From positions 1-36,304 of the forward strand of contig JAIEEQ010000066.1 of assembly GCA_029067355.1 (NCBI GenBank): a stretch of 36,304 nt of DNA. The letters run 5' to 3'. Below, piece after piece: positions 6,219-15,605 of the stretch (within the stretch, counting starts at the first letter, position 1; the number at the start of each line of letters is the position of its first letter). A program made the position numbers and the translations under genes. The DNA comes from Anaeroplasmataceae bacterium (GTDB lineage: Bacteria; Bacillota_I; Bacilli_A; Acholeplasmatales; Anaeroplasmataceae). The notes under the pieces were generated by a model. That model saw nothing but the letters and a program-made list of their open reading frames with translations, searched no databases and was not told the origin of the DNA.

Positions 6219-6974
6219 TTACTTTCCCTCCTCTTGACTTGCTTGCTTTGAAGCTAGCTCTGCAATCTTTTTTGCCTTTAATTCTTCAATTCTTTTTTTC
6301 TCAGCTAGAATTTTCTTTTCTTCCTTATGATTTCTGTAAAAGGACATAACTGCTAAAATACACCCTAAGGTTAAGAACCCACCAGCCGGAAGAATGAAAA
6401 GCTTAATTGCATAATCTGCTAAAGGAGTTATGCTTGTATAAGGAATGAATGTAAAATAAACCCCAAAGGTCAAGCCTCCCGTCCCCAAAAGCTCACGGAT
6501 AACTCCCATTATACATAATGCCATTGTAAAGCCTAGCCCCATGCCTAGAGCATCTAGCAAAGATAACAAAGGTCCATTTTTAGAAGCAAAGGCTTCTGCT
6601 CGACCTAGTATAATACAGTTTACAACAATCAAGGAAATAAATACCCCAAGACTTGCATAAAGCTCAGGAAGAAAGGCCTCTGCAAACATTTTAATGATAG
6701 TAACAAAGGTAGCAATAATGACGATGTAACATGGAATCTTTACTTCCAAAGGAATAATTTTACGCAAAAGAGAAATAAGAACATTTGATCCAATCAAGGT
6801 CAAAATAACTAACAATCCCATACCAAAGGCTGATTCTAAGGATTTCGTAGTAGCAAGTGTAGGACACATTCCAAGCAATCCTACAAGCACTGGATTTTCC
6901 TTAACAATTCCAGCCAAGAAAGCTTTTAAACGCATAGATTTTTCTTTTACTGGCTTTTCTTTTGACTGTTCCAT
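6219..6974 (-). CDS. rnfE: Rnf complex subunit RnfE with charged C-terminal tail
   Basis: Paralogue and inverted partner of RnfA in the membrane core. The family signatures ENPVLVGLLGMCPTLATTKS and VNCIILGRAEAFA carry the two cluster-binding cysteines. At 251 aa it is longer than usual: after the last membrane helix (ends about residue 212) come about 39 residues that are almost all charged or Ala (for example EEKKILAEKKRIEELKAKK), predicted to be a cytoplasmic helix. The start overlaps the rnfG stop. Confidence 0.94.
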   Translation of the reverse strand: MEQSKEKPVKEKSMRLKAFLAGIVKENPVLVGLLGMCPTLATTKSLESAFGMGLLVILTLIGSNVLISLLRKIIPLEVKIPCYIVIIATFVTIIKMFAEAFLPELYASLGVFISLIVVNCIILGRAEAFASKNGPLLSLLDALGMGLGFTMALCIMGVIRELLGTGGLTFGVYFTFIPYTSITPLADYAIKLFILPAGGFLTLGCILAVMSFYRNHKEEKKILAEKKRIEELKAKKIAELASKQASQEEGK

Positions 6975-7525
6975 TAGTTTATTCCTCCTTGTCTAGTTTT
7001 AGCATCATCAAAGGCTGATTTAACTAAACTACGTATCAGCTTAGAAGCATAGGTGGCCCCTGCTGTAACATCAGAATTTTTCAAATCAAGATTGTCCACA
7101 TCTGCTTCCGTCATATTTTCTTTATAGGAATTATTCAAATGTGTATCAGCCTCGCTAGAAAAGGATTGTCCATTTGTAATAAAACGAACACCAGCCAGCT
7201 TAGAATCCGCTGTAATTCCTAACAACAATTCAATTTTTCCGTAGGCATTGGAACCCTCTACTGTATAAATATATCCTAAAAATTCCCCAGTAGAATCGTA
7301 AGCCATAATGATTTCCTTAATACTTTTAGAGGAAAACCCTTCTGTAATAATCGTTGATTGATCTACTGTATAGGCTTCAAAGACTTCCTGACATAGTTTA
7401 GCCTTTCTTTCTTCATTGTTTTTCTGAATAATTGGAGCTGTAACCAAATTAATACAAGCGATTAGTGCCGCACACATTCCAGCAATTAATGTGAGAACTA
7501 AAGCAGTTAATGTATATTTTTTCAT
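6974..7525 (-). CDS. rnfG: Rnf complex subunit RnfG
   Basis: A 183-aa protein with one N-terminal membrane helix (about residues 6-28) and an extracytoplasmic FMN-binding domain. FMN is normally attached covalently by ApbE to the Thr of an [S/T]GAT-type motif; here it reads DVTAGATYASKLIRS near residue 158, with Ala in place of the Ser before Gly, a common variant. YGKIELLLGITADSKLAGVRF is the conserved FMN-domain strand pair. It abuts rnfD and overlaps rnfE. Confidence 0.94.
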   Translation of the reverse strand: MKKYTLTALVLTLIAGMCAALIACINLVTAPIIQKNNEERKAKLCQEVFEAYTVDQSTIITEGFSSKSIKEIIMAYDSTGEFLGYIYTVEGSNAYGKIELLLGITADSKLAGVRFITNGQSFSSEADTHLNNSYKENMTEADVDNLDLKNSDVTAGATYASKLIRSLVKSAFDDAKTRQGGIN

Positions 7526-7526
7526 C

Positions 7527-8663
7527 TTATAGCCCTCCTAACTGTGAGGCAACAGAGAAGCCAACAATTAAACAAATGACAATCATTGTCAAGCTTAAAC
7601 CTAATAGTTGTTTCCAAGTATAGGTGTTCTTCTTTCCTCTCATCAAATAATCCATTGTTGGAGCAAACATATTTACAATTAGAATGGAGAATGCAACTCC
7701 TTCTGGATAAGCACCACAATATCTTACGAGTGCTGTAATAATACCTGCCATAGCACCAAAAGCAATTCTACCAAATTTGGTGGTTGGAGAGGTTACAGGA
7801 TCTGTTATCATAAATACTGCACCAAATAAAAGACCACCCGAAAGCATTTCATACATAAACAATTCAAATATATTCCATTCACTACCTAAATGAGGTTGAT
7901 TACTCCATACACAGTATGCTGTAATACTTACAACCAGCGTAATGATAGCAAAGCTTCCTATCATAGATAAGCAAGCTCTTAAATCCGCACTTCTTCTTAC
8001 AAATAAATAAATTCCACCAACAAGAATCAGTAAGGAACAAACCTCTCCCATAGATCCAGGAATTTGTCCTAAAAATAAATCAAGCAGGCTATACTCATTT
8101 AAGGCTTCTCCTATCATCCCTAGATTCTCTTTTACTATTGCAAGTGGTGTACCAGATGCAGAAACATCTACTCCACCTTGACCGTAAACCAACTTAGAAC
8201 CAAAACACACTCCAACAAATACACGTCCTGTTGCGGCAGGGTTAAAAATATTACTTCCCAAACCACCAAAAATCATCTTACCAATTAAGATGCCAAATAA
8301 AGCTCCAATAAACACAACATACCCCGAACAGCCCGCTGGCATAATCAATGCATAAATCAGAGCTGAAATTAATGGTGCAATGATATTATTGATGGTGTAC
8401 TGACGCTTTACCTTTAAAAATCCTTCTTTACTAAATAATTCCTTTATTTTCATACCACTAGGCCATTTGATAAACATATGACAAATAAGTTCAGTTACAA
8501 GCATAGTAGCAATGGAAATTAAAACCACATACACTCCATTCCATCCATTTTGAATACAGGCGAATAAAACAACTGGAAGTAATGCAATTAAAACATCTAG
8601 CATCATCCGCCGAACAGATACTGGCTTACGAATGTATGGAGCGCTTTGAGCAACTAATTTCAT
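7527..8663 (-). CDS. rnfD: Rnf complex subunit RnfD
   Basis: Polytopic membrane subunit (378 aa, about ten helices), related to NqrB. It carries a covalently bound FMN at the Thr of SGTPLA (DVSASGTPLAIVKEN, near residue 175) and the family signature GGLGSNIFNPAATGR. MLSGGLLFGAVFMITDPVTSP is the second conserved block, near residue 270. It follows rnfC by 11 bases with AGGAGGG as ribosome binding site. Confidence 0.95.
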   Translation of the reverse strand: MKLVAQSAPYIRKPVSVRRMMLDVLIALLPVVLFACIQNGWNGVYVVLISIATMLVTELICHMFIKWPSGMKIKELFSKEGFLKVKRQYTINNIIAPLISALIYALIMPAGCSGYVVFIGALFGILIGKMIFGGLGSNIFNPAATGRVFVGVCFGSKLVYGQGGVDVSASGTPLAIVKENLGMIGEALNEYSLLDLFLGQIPGSMGEVCSLLILVGGIYLFVRRSADLRACLSMIGSFAIITLVVSITAYCVWSNQPHLGSEWNIFELFMYEMLSGGLLFGAVFMITDPVTSPTTKFGRIAFGAMAGIITALVRYCGAYPEGVAFSILIVNMFAPTMDYLMRGKKNTYTWKQLLGLSLTMIVICLIVGFSVASQLGGL

Positions 8664-8674
8664 ATTCTTCCCTC

Positions 8675-9964
8675 CTATACCATTCTTTTTGCCTTACGAC
8701 AATAATCTGTTAAATGTATTTTAGAGGTACAGGTATAAGTACACATACCACATAGAATACAAGCTTTTATATTGAGCTTGTTTAATGCATCCTTATCTTT
8801 ATTCTTAACTGCTTGCATAATTTGAACAGGCTGTAATCCGGCTGGACAAGAATATACACAGGACGCACAGCGTACACAAGGCTCCTCACGAACAGGTCTT
8901 TCATTCAGTACAATGGTAGAGGTACAGGTTTTGGTGATAACCGCATCATCTCGAACTAAGTTTGCCCCCATCATAGGTCCCCCCATAATTAAAACCTTAT
9001 TCTCTTCGCCTTTATACCCACCACAAACATCAATAAGCTCCTTTAAGGAGGTTCCAATTCTTAATCGGATATTCTGAGGAATATTAATACCATCTCCAGA
9101 TAATGTATAATTCCTTTTTGTAACAGGCTGATTATATTTGATTGCACGATATAACCCAACGATTGTTGAAACATTGAATACCATAAGTCCAAGTTTTGCT
9201 GGTAATACTCCAGCAGGAACCCTAATTCCTAAGGCAGATTTAATCATTTCAATTTCCCAGCCCTGAGGATAATAATTCCCTACACGACATACCTCAATAT
9301 TCAAGTCTGGAAACCTTGTCAATTCTGCGGTTAAGCAATCATACAAATCCTGATATTTCTTTTTAATGCAAATTAATCCCTTTTTTGCTTTAAATGCTTT
9401 CATCGCATAACTGGCTCCCAATATGACACGTCTTGGATGCTCAAGCATCATTCTGTGATCAGAAGAAATGTAGGGCTCACACTCAACACCATTAATTAAA
9501 ATGGTGTGAATAGGATCCTTTGTCTGAAATTTAATATACGTTGGAAATGAGCTTCCTCCTAATCCAACTAAAGAAACCTCTTTTGTAATCCTAGCAAAAT
9601 CGTCTAATGTCAGCTGATCAATTTCTTCATCCGTTCTTGGAATTTCTGGACTAATCCACTCATCCTTTTTATCATTCTTAATTTGAACAAATTCAGTCAG
9701 TTTTCCGCTACGATGAAATTTTTTCACAAATCCAACGACTTCTCCTGAAACCGTAGAATGAATGGGTTGTTCAAAAAATGGTCCCTTACGAATCCCAATG
9801 ACTTGTCCTATTTTAACCTTATCTCCTGCCTTAACAAAGATATCACTTGTTGCACAACGAGCATTGGTAACGGCCATATAAATATATTCTGGCTCTAGAT
9901 ATCTAAGCGTAGGTAAGCTGGTTGTAGAAACTACACCTGTAATTTGTCTTGTCTTTCCTATCAC
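8675..9964 (-). CDS. rnfC: Rnf complex subunit RnfC
   Basis: Peripheral cytoplasmic subunit that binds FMN and NADH and passes electrons by two [4Fe-4S] clusters. The N-terminal part has the barrel-sandwich segment (KAGDKVKIGQVIGI) and the NuoF-like domain (VSLVGLGGSSFPTYIKF, then ILINGVECEPY). The clusters are at C363-x2-C-x2-C-x3-C373-P and C402-x2-C-x2-C-x3-C412. Length 429 aa, the compact form. The start is GTG behind an excellent AAGGAGG eight bases upstream. It opens the rnf operon, in the clostridial order C-D-G-E-A-B with one extra gene. Confidence 0.96.
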   Translation of the reverse strand: MIGKTRQITGVVSTTSLPTLRYLEPEYIYMAVTNARCATSDIFVKAGDKVKIGQVIGIRKGPFFEQPIHSTVSGEVVGFVKKFHRSGKLTEFVQIKNDKKDEWISPEIPRTDEEIDQLTLDDFARITKEVSLVGLGGSSFPTYIKFQTKDPIHTILINGVECEPYISSDHRMMLEHPRRVILGASYAMKAFKAKKGLICIKKKYQDLYDCLTAELTRFPDLNIEVCRVGNYYPQGWEIEMIKSALGIRVPAGVLPAKLGLMVFNVSTIVGLYRAIKYNQPVTKRNYTLSGDGINIPQNIRLRIGTSLKELIDVCGGYKGEENKVLIMGGPMMGANLVRDDAVITKTCTSTIVLNERPVREEPCVRCASCVYSCPAGLQPVQIMQAVKNKDKDALNKLNIKACILCGMCTYTCTSKIHLTDYCRKAKRMV

Positions 9965-10009
9965 AATAATCCCTCCTTATCATTTTTTCTATGATATTCT
10001 TTAATTCAA

Positions 10010-10023
10010 AGATAATATTATCT
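10010..10023. repeat. 14-bp perfect palindrome in the rnfC leader
   Basis: AGATAATATTATCT is its own complement and lies between the putative rnf promoter and the rnfC ribosome binding site. It could be a repressor site or a weak mRNA hairpin; I cannot assign a regulator. Confidence 0.35.
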
Positions 10024-10050
10024 AGTTTTTAAATAAATTTCTTCATATTC

Positions 10051-10078
10051 ATAATAACGCTTACATTACTATTGTAAA
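10051..10078 (-). promoter_or_regulatory. Possible rnf operon promoter
   Basis: TTTACA (10078-10073) and TATTAT (10056-10051), 16 bases apart on the minus strand, with an inverted repeat TTACA/TGTAA overlapping the -35. It would give a leader of about 80 nt. Confidence 0.45.
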
Positions 10079-10129
10079 TCATTTCCACCAGAAAATCTAG
10101 AAAAAAGATATTTTCTTTCTAAAAAAACA

Positions 10130-10795
10130 TTACCCGACATAATTTCGACTGTTTTTTAAAAACTCTAAAATCTCCTCATCTTTCAAAGAATCATCTAAAC
10201 AAATGGATATCCATCTTTTTTTATTCATATGATATGCTGGATAAATACCTGAATATTTTAAGTATTCTTCTAAATCTAAAGGATTGATTTTAACATTCAA
10301 AATTTCAACATATCCTTCAGCATTTTTATCTAGCTTACTTTTAGCAACATAAGTAATTAAAGCATACCACTTTCCACTAAAAGTATGTCTGAAAATTCCA
10401 GTATCTGGATACCCCTCCCATAAAAATTCTGGTTTGTTCTGAAACTCTTTTAAAATAATATCTGTAATACGATTTCCTTGTGAAGAAGCAAAGTATAGTC
10501 TTTTCCCACAATTCTTTTTAATATCTTCTAAAAGTGATTTATATTTTAAGCGTATCGTATTTACAAACTCTCCCTTTAGTTTTTGAATCCGAAAGGCAGT
10601 ATATTCCTCTTGTAAATTTAAATCCAAGATTTTCCCTGTTACCTTTTGATCTAAATCAACTTCCAAATGAGCTAAAAATCCCTCTTGAATTTCTTTTGAC
10701 AATACATAAGTCTTATCTTTTTTTATAAAACCATACTTCAATAACTGATCAAAGGATAATTCAATCTTTGCAAATACCTCTTCTTCAATTCTCAT
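10130..10795 (-). CDS. MmcQ/YjbR-like family protein with N-terminal extension
   Basis: The last ~115 residues resemble the YjbR/MmcQ (CyaY-fold) family: LWEGYPDTGIFRHTFSGKWY, then ALITYVAKSKL, VEILNVKINPLDLEEYL, then IYPAYHMNKKRWISICLDDSL. These small proteins have a DNA-binding-like fold but no well-established function. The first ~100 residues (residues 1-105) are an extra region often found ahead of YjbR in Bacillota. It is transcribed alone: TATAAT with GGAGGAG lies just upstream of the start ATG and unrelated genes flank it. Confidence 0.8.
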   Translation of the reverse strand: MRIEEEVFAKIELSFDQLLKYGFIKKDKTYVLSKEIQEGFLAHLEVDLDQKVTGKILDLNLQEEYTAFRIQKLKGEFVNTIRLKYKSLLEDIKKNCGKRLYFASSQGNRITDIILKEFQNKPEFLWEGYPDTGIFRHTFSGKWYALITYVAKSKLDKNAEGYVEILNVKINPLDLEEYLKYSGIYPAYHMNKKRWISICLDDSLKDEEILEFLKNSRNYVG

Positions 10796-10837
10796 AATAC
10801 TCCTCCAATAAAATCATTATAGCATAAAATCAAAGAA

Positions 10838-10868
10838 AAAAACTAAGATTTTAACTCTTAGTTCCACT
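10838..10868 (-). terminator. Terminator downstream of glyA
   Basis: On the minus strand AACTAAGA and TCTTAGTT form an 8-bp stem around a 7-base loop, followed by TTTTTC. It lies about 100 bases after the glyA stop; the bases between hold nothing I can identify. Confidence 0.75.
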
Positions 10869-10963
10869 ATATGAAAATCGCTATTCTTTCTAATTTTTTT
10901 AAGCTCAGATATTTGTGTTCCTTAGCTTGATGCATAAAACAAAAAGAAGTTTTCTCAACCACT

Positions 10964-12196
10964 TTATGGAAGAGGATGCTTCTCCATAAACTGAATCACT
11001 TCTTTTTTTATATTTTTTAAGACATTCAGATTCAAACTGTTTCTAAACGCTTTATCAATCCATTGTGCCACACGCCTACAATCCTCTTCATTAAATCCTC
11101 GTGTTGTAACAGCTGCTGTTCCTAATCGTATTCCAGAGGTTATTGTTGGCTTTTGTGTGTCGTTAGGAATTGCATTCTTATTGCAGGTAATATTTATATG
11201 ATATAAAACATCTTCAGCTTGCTTTCCTGTAATCCCCACACTATTAAAAACATCTACCAAAATAAGGTGGTTATCTGTCCCACCAGATATTATCGTATAT
11301 CCCAAACCAGATAGCTCCTCTGCAAGAGCCTGACAATTCCTAATAATCTGTTGTGCATAGCTTTTAAATTCTGGAGCTAAGGCTTCCTTAAAGGCCACTG
11401 CCTTACCAGCAATCACATGCATTAAGGGTCCGCCTTGTAAGCCTGGAAATACAACAGAATTTATACGCTTTGCTATTTCTTTATGATTGGTAAGTATTAT
11501 TCCTCCACGTGGTCCTCTTAAGGTCTTATGTGTTGTTGATGTAACAACATCTGCATACTCTATTGGATTGAGATGTAAGCCTGCTGCAACTAATCCAGCA
11601 ATATGCGCCATATCTACCATAAGATAGGCTCCGACAGCATCTGCTATTTCTCTAAATCTTTTAAAATCAATTGTTCTAGAATAGGCACTTGCTCCTGCAA
11701 CAATAAGTTTGGGTTTTACCTGTTTGGCAATTCGCTCTACTTCATCATAATTGATAATGCCTTTTTCATCTAAGCCGTAGGAATAAGCCTGATAGAATTG
11801 ACCACTAAAGCTTTTGTTATATCCATGCGTTAAATGTCCCCCTGCATCTAAAGACATTCCTAAAATAACATCACCAATATTCAATAACGCCCCATAGGCT
11901 GCCATATTGGCTGAGGAACCAGAGTGTGGCTGAACATTAGCATATTTTGCATGAAATAGCTTACAGGCTCGCTCTATTGCAAGATTTTCAACCTTATCAA
12001 TGTATTCACAGCCTCCATAATATCTTTTACCACTATACCCTTCTGCATATTTATTGGTAAGCAGACTCCCTTGAGCTTCTAAAACTGCCTTAGAAACAAA
12101 ATTCTCAGAAGCAATCAGCTCAATATGTAACTCCTGTCTTTGTTGTTCTTCTTTTATTGCTTGAAATATTTCTTTATCTTCCTTTAATATATTCAT
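10964..12196 (-). CDS. glyA: Serine hydroxymethyltransferase
   Basis: PLP-dependent cytoplasmic enzyme that converts serine and tetrahydrofolate to glycine and methylene-tetrahydrofolate, the main source of one-carbon units. At 410 aa it has normal family length. The PLP lysine lies in [50 protein letters not shown] and [14 protein letters not shown] are family blocks. I start at the ATG preceded by GGGGAG; the longer frame would run into the upstream ABC permease gene. The 16-base gap to that permease suggests cotranscription with the exporter, although a TATAAT (12217-12212) just ahead of glyA could give separate expression. Confidence 0.96.
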   Translation of the reverse strand: MNILKEDKEIFQAIKEEQQRQELHIELIASENFVSKAVLEAQGSLLTNKYAEGYSGKRYYGGCEYIDKVENLAIERACKLFHAKYANVQPHSGSSANMAAYGALLNIGDVILGMSLDAGGHLTHGYNKSFSGQFYQAYSYGLDEKGIINYDEVERIAKQVKPKLIVAGASAYSRTIDFKRFREIADAVGAYLMVDMAHIAGLVAAGLHLNPIEYADVVTSTTHKTLRGPRGGIILTNHKEIAKRINSVVFPGLQGGPLMHVIAGKAVAFKEALAPEFKSYAQQIIRNCQALAEELSGLGYTIISGGTDNHLILVDVFNSVGITGKQAEDVLYHINITCNKNAIPNDTQKPTITSGIRLGTAAVTTRGFNEEDCRRVAQWIDKAFRNSLNLNVLKNIKKEVIQFMEKHPLP

Positions 12197-12212
12197 TATT
12201 CTCCCCATATCA

Positions 12213-13802
12213 TTATACTTCAATTGCACCAATATTATGTTCACATGTCTTACTTACCAAGAAATAAAACAAAAATGACATAGCAATTACAACGACCAAG
12301 GAAAGAATAGCTCCAATGACATAATATCCCAAAAATCCAGGAACAATAAAAGCAATACATAAAATACCTGTGTAAAACAAATCCACCAGCATAGAAATTA
12401 ACATTCCCGCAGAATTTTTCACAGCTTCTGTTTCATTTGTCCACTTTAACTTATAAAAATACGTGTTAATCAAAAATCCTAAACAGCACATACTAAACAG
12501 ATAGATTTGAGGTAACAAAATTGTAACAAAAATGGTAAGTATGGTCTTTTTTACATAAATGGTAAGTACAACAGATGAAACTAAAACAAAGGGTGCAAGC
12601 ACTAAATAAGACATAAGAATTTTACTTAAGGAATATTGCTTAAATTGAATTGGTAGACTCTTCATCTGCCACATCGTTTTCCCCTCAAAATTAATCGCAA
12701 CCGCAGAAGGAACCGCCATTCCAACACACCACGTCACAATTAAAACAAAATAACAGGAAATTTCATTTAATATTGTTATAGTCTCAGGATTCTGGATACT
12801 TTGAAAGGAAACAATCATAACAACAATACAAAGAACACACATAACCCCTCCAGTAATGGTATTCATTAAATACATTTTTGAGGAAAAATAACGTTTAAAA
12901 TCCAAATATAACAACGCCTTAAATTGCCCCTTCTGCTTGGTAGATTTTTCCACATAAACTTGGCTTGATCTTGTTGATGTCATTAAAAAGTGAAAATAAT
13001 CATATCCTTTTGCAAATATCCAAATCATAAAGCCTAGTCCAATGAAATTGACAACAACATAAAATAAACGGGGAAGAATTACATAATCTAAGCCTAACAG
13101 CTTTGTTGAAGGGTTAATCCAGCCAAAAATAGTAAGGCTATGTATTATCCCTGAAATATTTTGCTCTTCTTGATTTCCTATTCTGTTTAGCGAAAAGGAA
13201 GAATACATCACCGCGCCTAAAAAGATAATATAAAATAAAATGGATATTATATTACCAAATTTAAAGCGATCAGAAAATAATCCAATGAAAAGCCCTATAA
13301 TTCCTGCAAAAAATAAAGGCAAAACTGGAGTAAACAAAATTAAGAGGATGCCATCTAGGAGCCATATTGGCTGCTGTCCTAAAATGGTTATAACTATTGT
13401 GCTTGGCAAAACAATAATTACAGTATAAAAGGCTTGCATCAAATACAAACTAAAGAATTTAACAAAAATAATACTCTTCTTTGATATTGGCATAGAGGCT
13501 AATAAGTCATAGTCGTTTCCTCCAAACAAGGCTCCTTTAACCTTGGTCATTCCTGTAACAATTGCTAGCATAGAGGCAATACCAGCCATAGCATAAAGAA
13601 TTAAATCTAAATACGCTTTTCCATCAGCACTTACTAAAGCAAGACCAAAAACCAAACTATAAAGAGTAGATATAAATGCACCACTAATGAAAATTAACGC
13701 AAGTGGAATAAGCAGTGATGCGTTTTTTATTTTATCTTTTCTCCTAAAATCAAAGCTTTGAGCCAAGCTAACCTTTAATAAGGCTTTAAATGACTTACTC
13801 AT
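12213..13802 (-). CDS. ABC exporter permease subunit (putative)
   Basis: A 529-aa membrane protein with about 12-14 hydrophobic segments in two halves joined by a hydrophilic loop near residues 280-310. It resembles the large one-chain permeases encoded beside EcsA-like ATPases (EcsB/YthQ type). The ATG at 13802 is chosen for GGAG seven bases upstream; it overlaps the end of the ATPase gene, indicating translational coupling. The substrate is unknown. Adjacent glyA is probably only an operon neighbour. Confidence 0.85.
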   Translation of the reverse strand: MSKSFKALLKVSLAQSFDFRRKDKIKNASLLIPLALIFISGAFISTLYSLVFGLALVSADGKAYLDLILYAMAGIASMLAIVTGMTKVKGALFGGNDYDLLASMPISKKSIIFVKFFSLYLMQAFYTVIIVLPSTIVITILGQQPIWLLDGILLILFTPVLPLFFAGIIGLFIGLFSDRFKFGNIISILFYIIFLGAVMYSSFSLNRIGNQEEQNISGIIHSLTIFGWINPSTKLLGLDYVILPRLFYVVVNFIGLGFMIWIFAKGYDYFHFLMTSTRSSQVYVEKSTKQKGQFKALLYLDFKRYFSSKMYLMNTITGGVMCVLCIVVMIVSFQSIQNPETITILNEISCYFVLIVTWCVGMAVPSAVAINFEGKTMWQMKSLPIQFKQYSLSKILMSYLVLAPFVLVSSVVLTIYVKKTILTIFVTILLPQIYLFSMCCLGFLINTYFYKLKWTNETEAVKNSAGMLISMLVDLFYTGILCIAFIVPGFLGYYVIGAILSLVVVIAMSFLFYFLVSKTCEHNIGAIEV

Positions 13803-14505
13803 GGAACAACTCCAGGAATACATTTTCTAAGGACATATCCCCACGTACAGCCTCAAGCTCTCCACTTGCGATAATCTTTCCGTCTTTAATAATGGCAATT
13901 TTATTACAAAGCTTTTCTACAACCTCCAGAACATGAGAGGAAAAGAAAATCATTGTACCTTGGCTGCATAGCTCCTTCATAACTTCCTTTAAATCATAAG
14001 CTGCCTTTGGATCTAGTCCAACAAAGGGTTCATCTAAAACCAATAGCTTTGGTTTATGCACCAATGCTGCGATTAAGACAATCTTTTGCTTCATTCCATG
14101 AGAATAGTTTTTTATACTATCTGATAATCTATCCTTAATTCCAAACATTTCGGCATACCGATGGATTAGTACATCTCTTTCATTTCCTATACCATAAATG
14201 TCACAGATAAAATGAATATATGCAATACCGCTTAAATTTTCATATACATCTGGATTATCTGGAACATAAGCCATCTTCATCTTACAGCCTATTGGATCAG
14301 TTTTAATGGAAACCCCATCTAATAAGATATCTCCCTGCTCAAAGGGGTGGATTCCTGTTATACATTTAATTGTTGTTGATTTTCCTGCACCATTAGGTCC
14401 AATAAATCCATAGATATCTCCATCCTCTATGGTTAAACTGACAGAATCAATGGCCTTTGTTTTAGATTTCTTATACGTTTTTGAAACTGATTTTATTTCA
14501 AGCAT
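13795..14505 (-). CDS. ABC transporter ATP-binding protein (EcsA/CcmA-like exporter class)
   Basis: A 236-aa single-domain ATPase on the cytoplasmic face: Walker A GPNGAGKSTT (about residues 37-46), Q-loop region MKMAYVPDNPDVYENL, signature YSHGMKQKIVLIAAL, Walker B KLLVLDEPFVGLD and the switch SSHVLEVVEKLCN. A non-canonical signature (SHGMKQ in place of SGGQ) is typical of ABC-2-type exporters. It is the first gene of the exporter-glyA operon, behind a strong promoter. Confidence 0.93.
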   Translation of the reverse strand: MLEIKSVSKTYKKSKTKAIDSVSLTIEDGDIYGFIGPNGAGKSTTIKCITGIHPFEQGDILLDGVSIKTDPIGCKMKMAYVPDNPDVYENLSGIAYIHFICDIYGIGNERDVLIHRYAEMFGIKDRLSDSIKNYSHGMKQKIVLIAALVHKPKLLVLDEPFVGLDPKAAYDLKEVMKELCSQGTMIFFSSHVLEVVEKLCNKIAIIKDGKIIASGELEAVRGDMSLENVFLELFHE

Positions 14506-14530
14506 AATTACTCACTCTCCTATATATAAT

Positions 14531-14559
14531 AGTATATCACTTCTTTAAATTCTTGTCAA
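14531..14559 (-). promoter_or_regulatory. SigA promoter of the ABC exporter-glyA operon
   Basis: Perfect TTGACA (14559-14554), 17 bases, TATACT (14536-14531). Confidence 0.88.
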
Positions 14560-14586
14560 TTCATAACAATTCACAATCATTCAAAA
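14557..14586. repeat. Three 10-bp near-repeats overlapping the exporter promoter -35
   Basis: CAATTCATAA, CAATTCACAA and TCATTCAAAA follow each other with a strict 10-base period from the -35 outward. They may be an operator or curved DNA. Confidence 0.3.
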
Positions 14587-14646
14587 TGGATATTGTATAA
14601 GAAAACGTAATCCCAAATTCAGATTTGTTTAAAAAAATTCATACAA

Positions 14647-14685
14647 ACAAAAGAAAACTGTAAAACCTTTATGTGATTTTACAGT
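14647..14685 (-). terminator. Terminator of the hsp20 operon
   Basis: ACTGTAAAA (14657-14665) pairs with TTTTACAGT (14677-14685); TTTTCTTTTG follows on the minus strand. The plus strand also has a T-run, but no plus-strand gene ends here. Confidence 0.8.
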
Positions 14686-14692
14686 CCTTTTT

Positions 14693-15103
14693 TTAATCAA
14701 TTATGATATTTTTCTTAATTTCCTCTTCGTTTTTCCCAATCTGAATCGTTAAAATACCATTATCCAATTTAGCTTTTATATCAGATTCATTTGCTTTATC
14801 TAAGTAATAGCTTCTAGAATAGGAATAGCGACTTCTTTCCTTGCGGATATAATGCTGTTCCTTATCCTCCTTGGACTCCTCCTGATTTACAGAAAGCGTT
14901 AAATACTGGTTATTGAAATCTAAGGAAACATCCTTTTTGTCCACGCCTGGAAGCTCAACCTTTAGGATATATCCCTTCTCCGTTTCCACAATATCTGTCT
15001 TCAAAGCCTTATTAGAGAAAAACGAATCCATAAAAAAGTTTTGAAACTCATCTACAAGATTATTTTTCTTATCTTCATTACTGTTTTTCTTAATAAAATA
15101 CAT
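14693..15103 (-). CDS. Hsp20/alpha-crystallin small heat-shock protein (second copy)
   Basis: A 136-aa ATP-independent holdase chaperone. The alpha-crystallin domain runs from VETEKGYILKVELPGVDKKD to the C-terminus, with LDNGILTIQIGK as the conserved A-x-x-x-N-G-V/I-L block and an IIID end. The ATG with GGAG eight bases upstream is preferred to the in-frame GTG. It lies 41 bases after its paralogue and shares its heat-shock promoter. The N-terminal arm (NSNEDKKNNLVDEFQNFFMD) differs from the other copy. Confidence 0.93.
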   Translation of the reverse strand: MYFIKKNSNEDKKNNLVDEFQNFFMDSFFSNKALKTDIVETEKGYILKVELPGVDKKDVSLDFNNQYLTLSVNQEESKEDKEQHYIRKERSRYSYSRSYYLDKANESDIKAKLDNGILTIQIGKNEEEIKKNIIID

Positions 15104-15144
15104 AGTCCTCACTCCATTTCTAGTTTATGATGTTTTTCTTTGTT

Positions 15145-15522
15145 TTATTCAATTGTTATTGTTTTTTTAGGTTTCTCTTCTGGTGCCTTGGTTTTAATAG
15201 TAACTATAAGTAAGCCGTTTTCAAGCTTAGCTTGAATAGAATCTTCATGAATTTCTCCAAAGTTTATACTACGTTTTAAATGAGTAACATCTCTTTCGTT
15301 AATCAAATATTTAGCCTCTGCATTCTTTTTGCGATCAGCCTCAATCGTTAAAACTCCATCCTCAAAATTCATTTGGATATCTTCTTTTGCTACTCCTGGC
15401 ACTTCAGCAATAACTTGAAATCCATTTTCAATTTCTACTAAATCCACAGGAAAGCCTTTGTACCCTCCTTGACCATAAAAGAAATTATTTAATTCATCAA
15501 AAACCTCATTAAATATTAGCAT
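15145..15522 (-). CDS. Hsp20/alpha-crystallin small heat-shock protein (first copy)
   Basis: A 125-aa small heat-shock protein: a short N-terminal arm (FNEVFDELNNFFYGQGG), the alpha-crystallin domain from VDLVEIENGFQVIAEVPGVA to LENGLLIVTIKTK, and an ITIE C-terminal anchor. AAAGGGTGA is its ribosome binding site. The promoter is flanked by two CIRCE-type operators, so expression should be repressed by HrcA and induced by heat. Two adjacent, diverged Hsp20 genes suggest mixed oligomers or different clients. Confidence 0.94.
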   Translation of the reverse strand: MLIFNEVFDELNNFFYGQGGYKGFPVDLVEIENGFQVIAEVPGVAKEDIQMNFEDGVLTIEADRKKNAEAKYLINERDVTHLKRSINFGEIHEDSIQAKLENGLLIVTIKTKAPEEKPKKTITIE

Positions 15523-15541
15523 AATTATTCACCCTTTCTGT

Positions 15542-15568
15542 TTGGCACTCTATAATATTGATTGCCAA
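15542..15568. promoter_or_regulatory. CIRCE element (HrcA operator) in the hsp20 leader
   Basis: On the plus strand TTGGCACTC, nine bases, GATTGCCAA. Compared with the CIRCE consensus TTAGCACTC-N9-GAGTGCTAA the halves match 8/9 and 7/9, with exact N9 spacing. It lies between the -10 and the ribosome binding site. Confidence 0.8.
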
Positions 15569-15577
15569 TACAATTAT

Positions 15578-15605
15578 AGTATACCACGGAATTTGGCAAA
15601 GTCAA
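15578..15605 (-). promoter_or_regulatory. SigA promoter of the hsp20 operon
   Basis: TTGACT (15605-15600), 16 bases, TATACT (15583-15578) on the minus strand. The -35 lies inside the upstream CIRCE-like site. Confidence 0.75.

Noticed and set aside
7522-7719. 65-codon minus-strand frame inside rnfD
   Set aside because: Out-of-frame shadow of the rnfD 3' end with no start signal.
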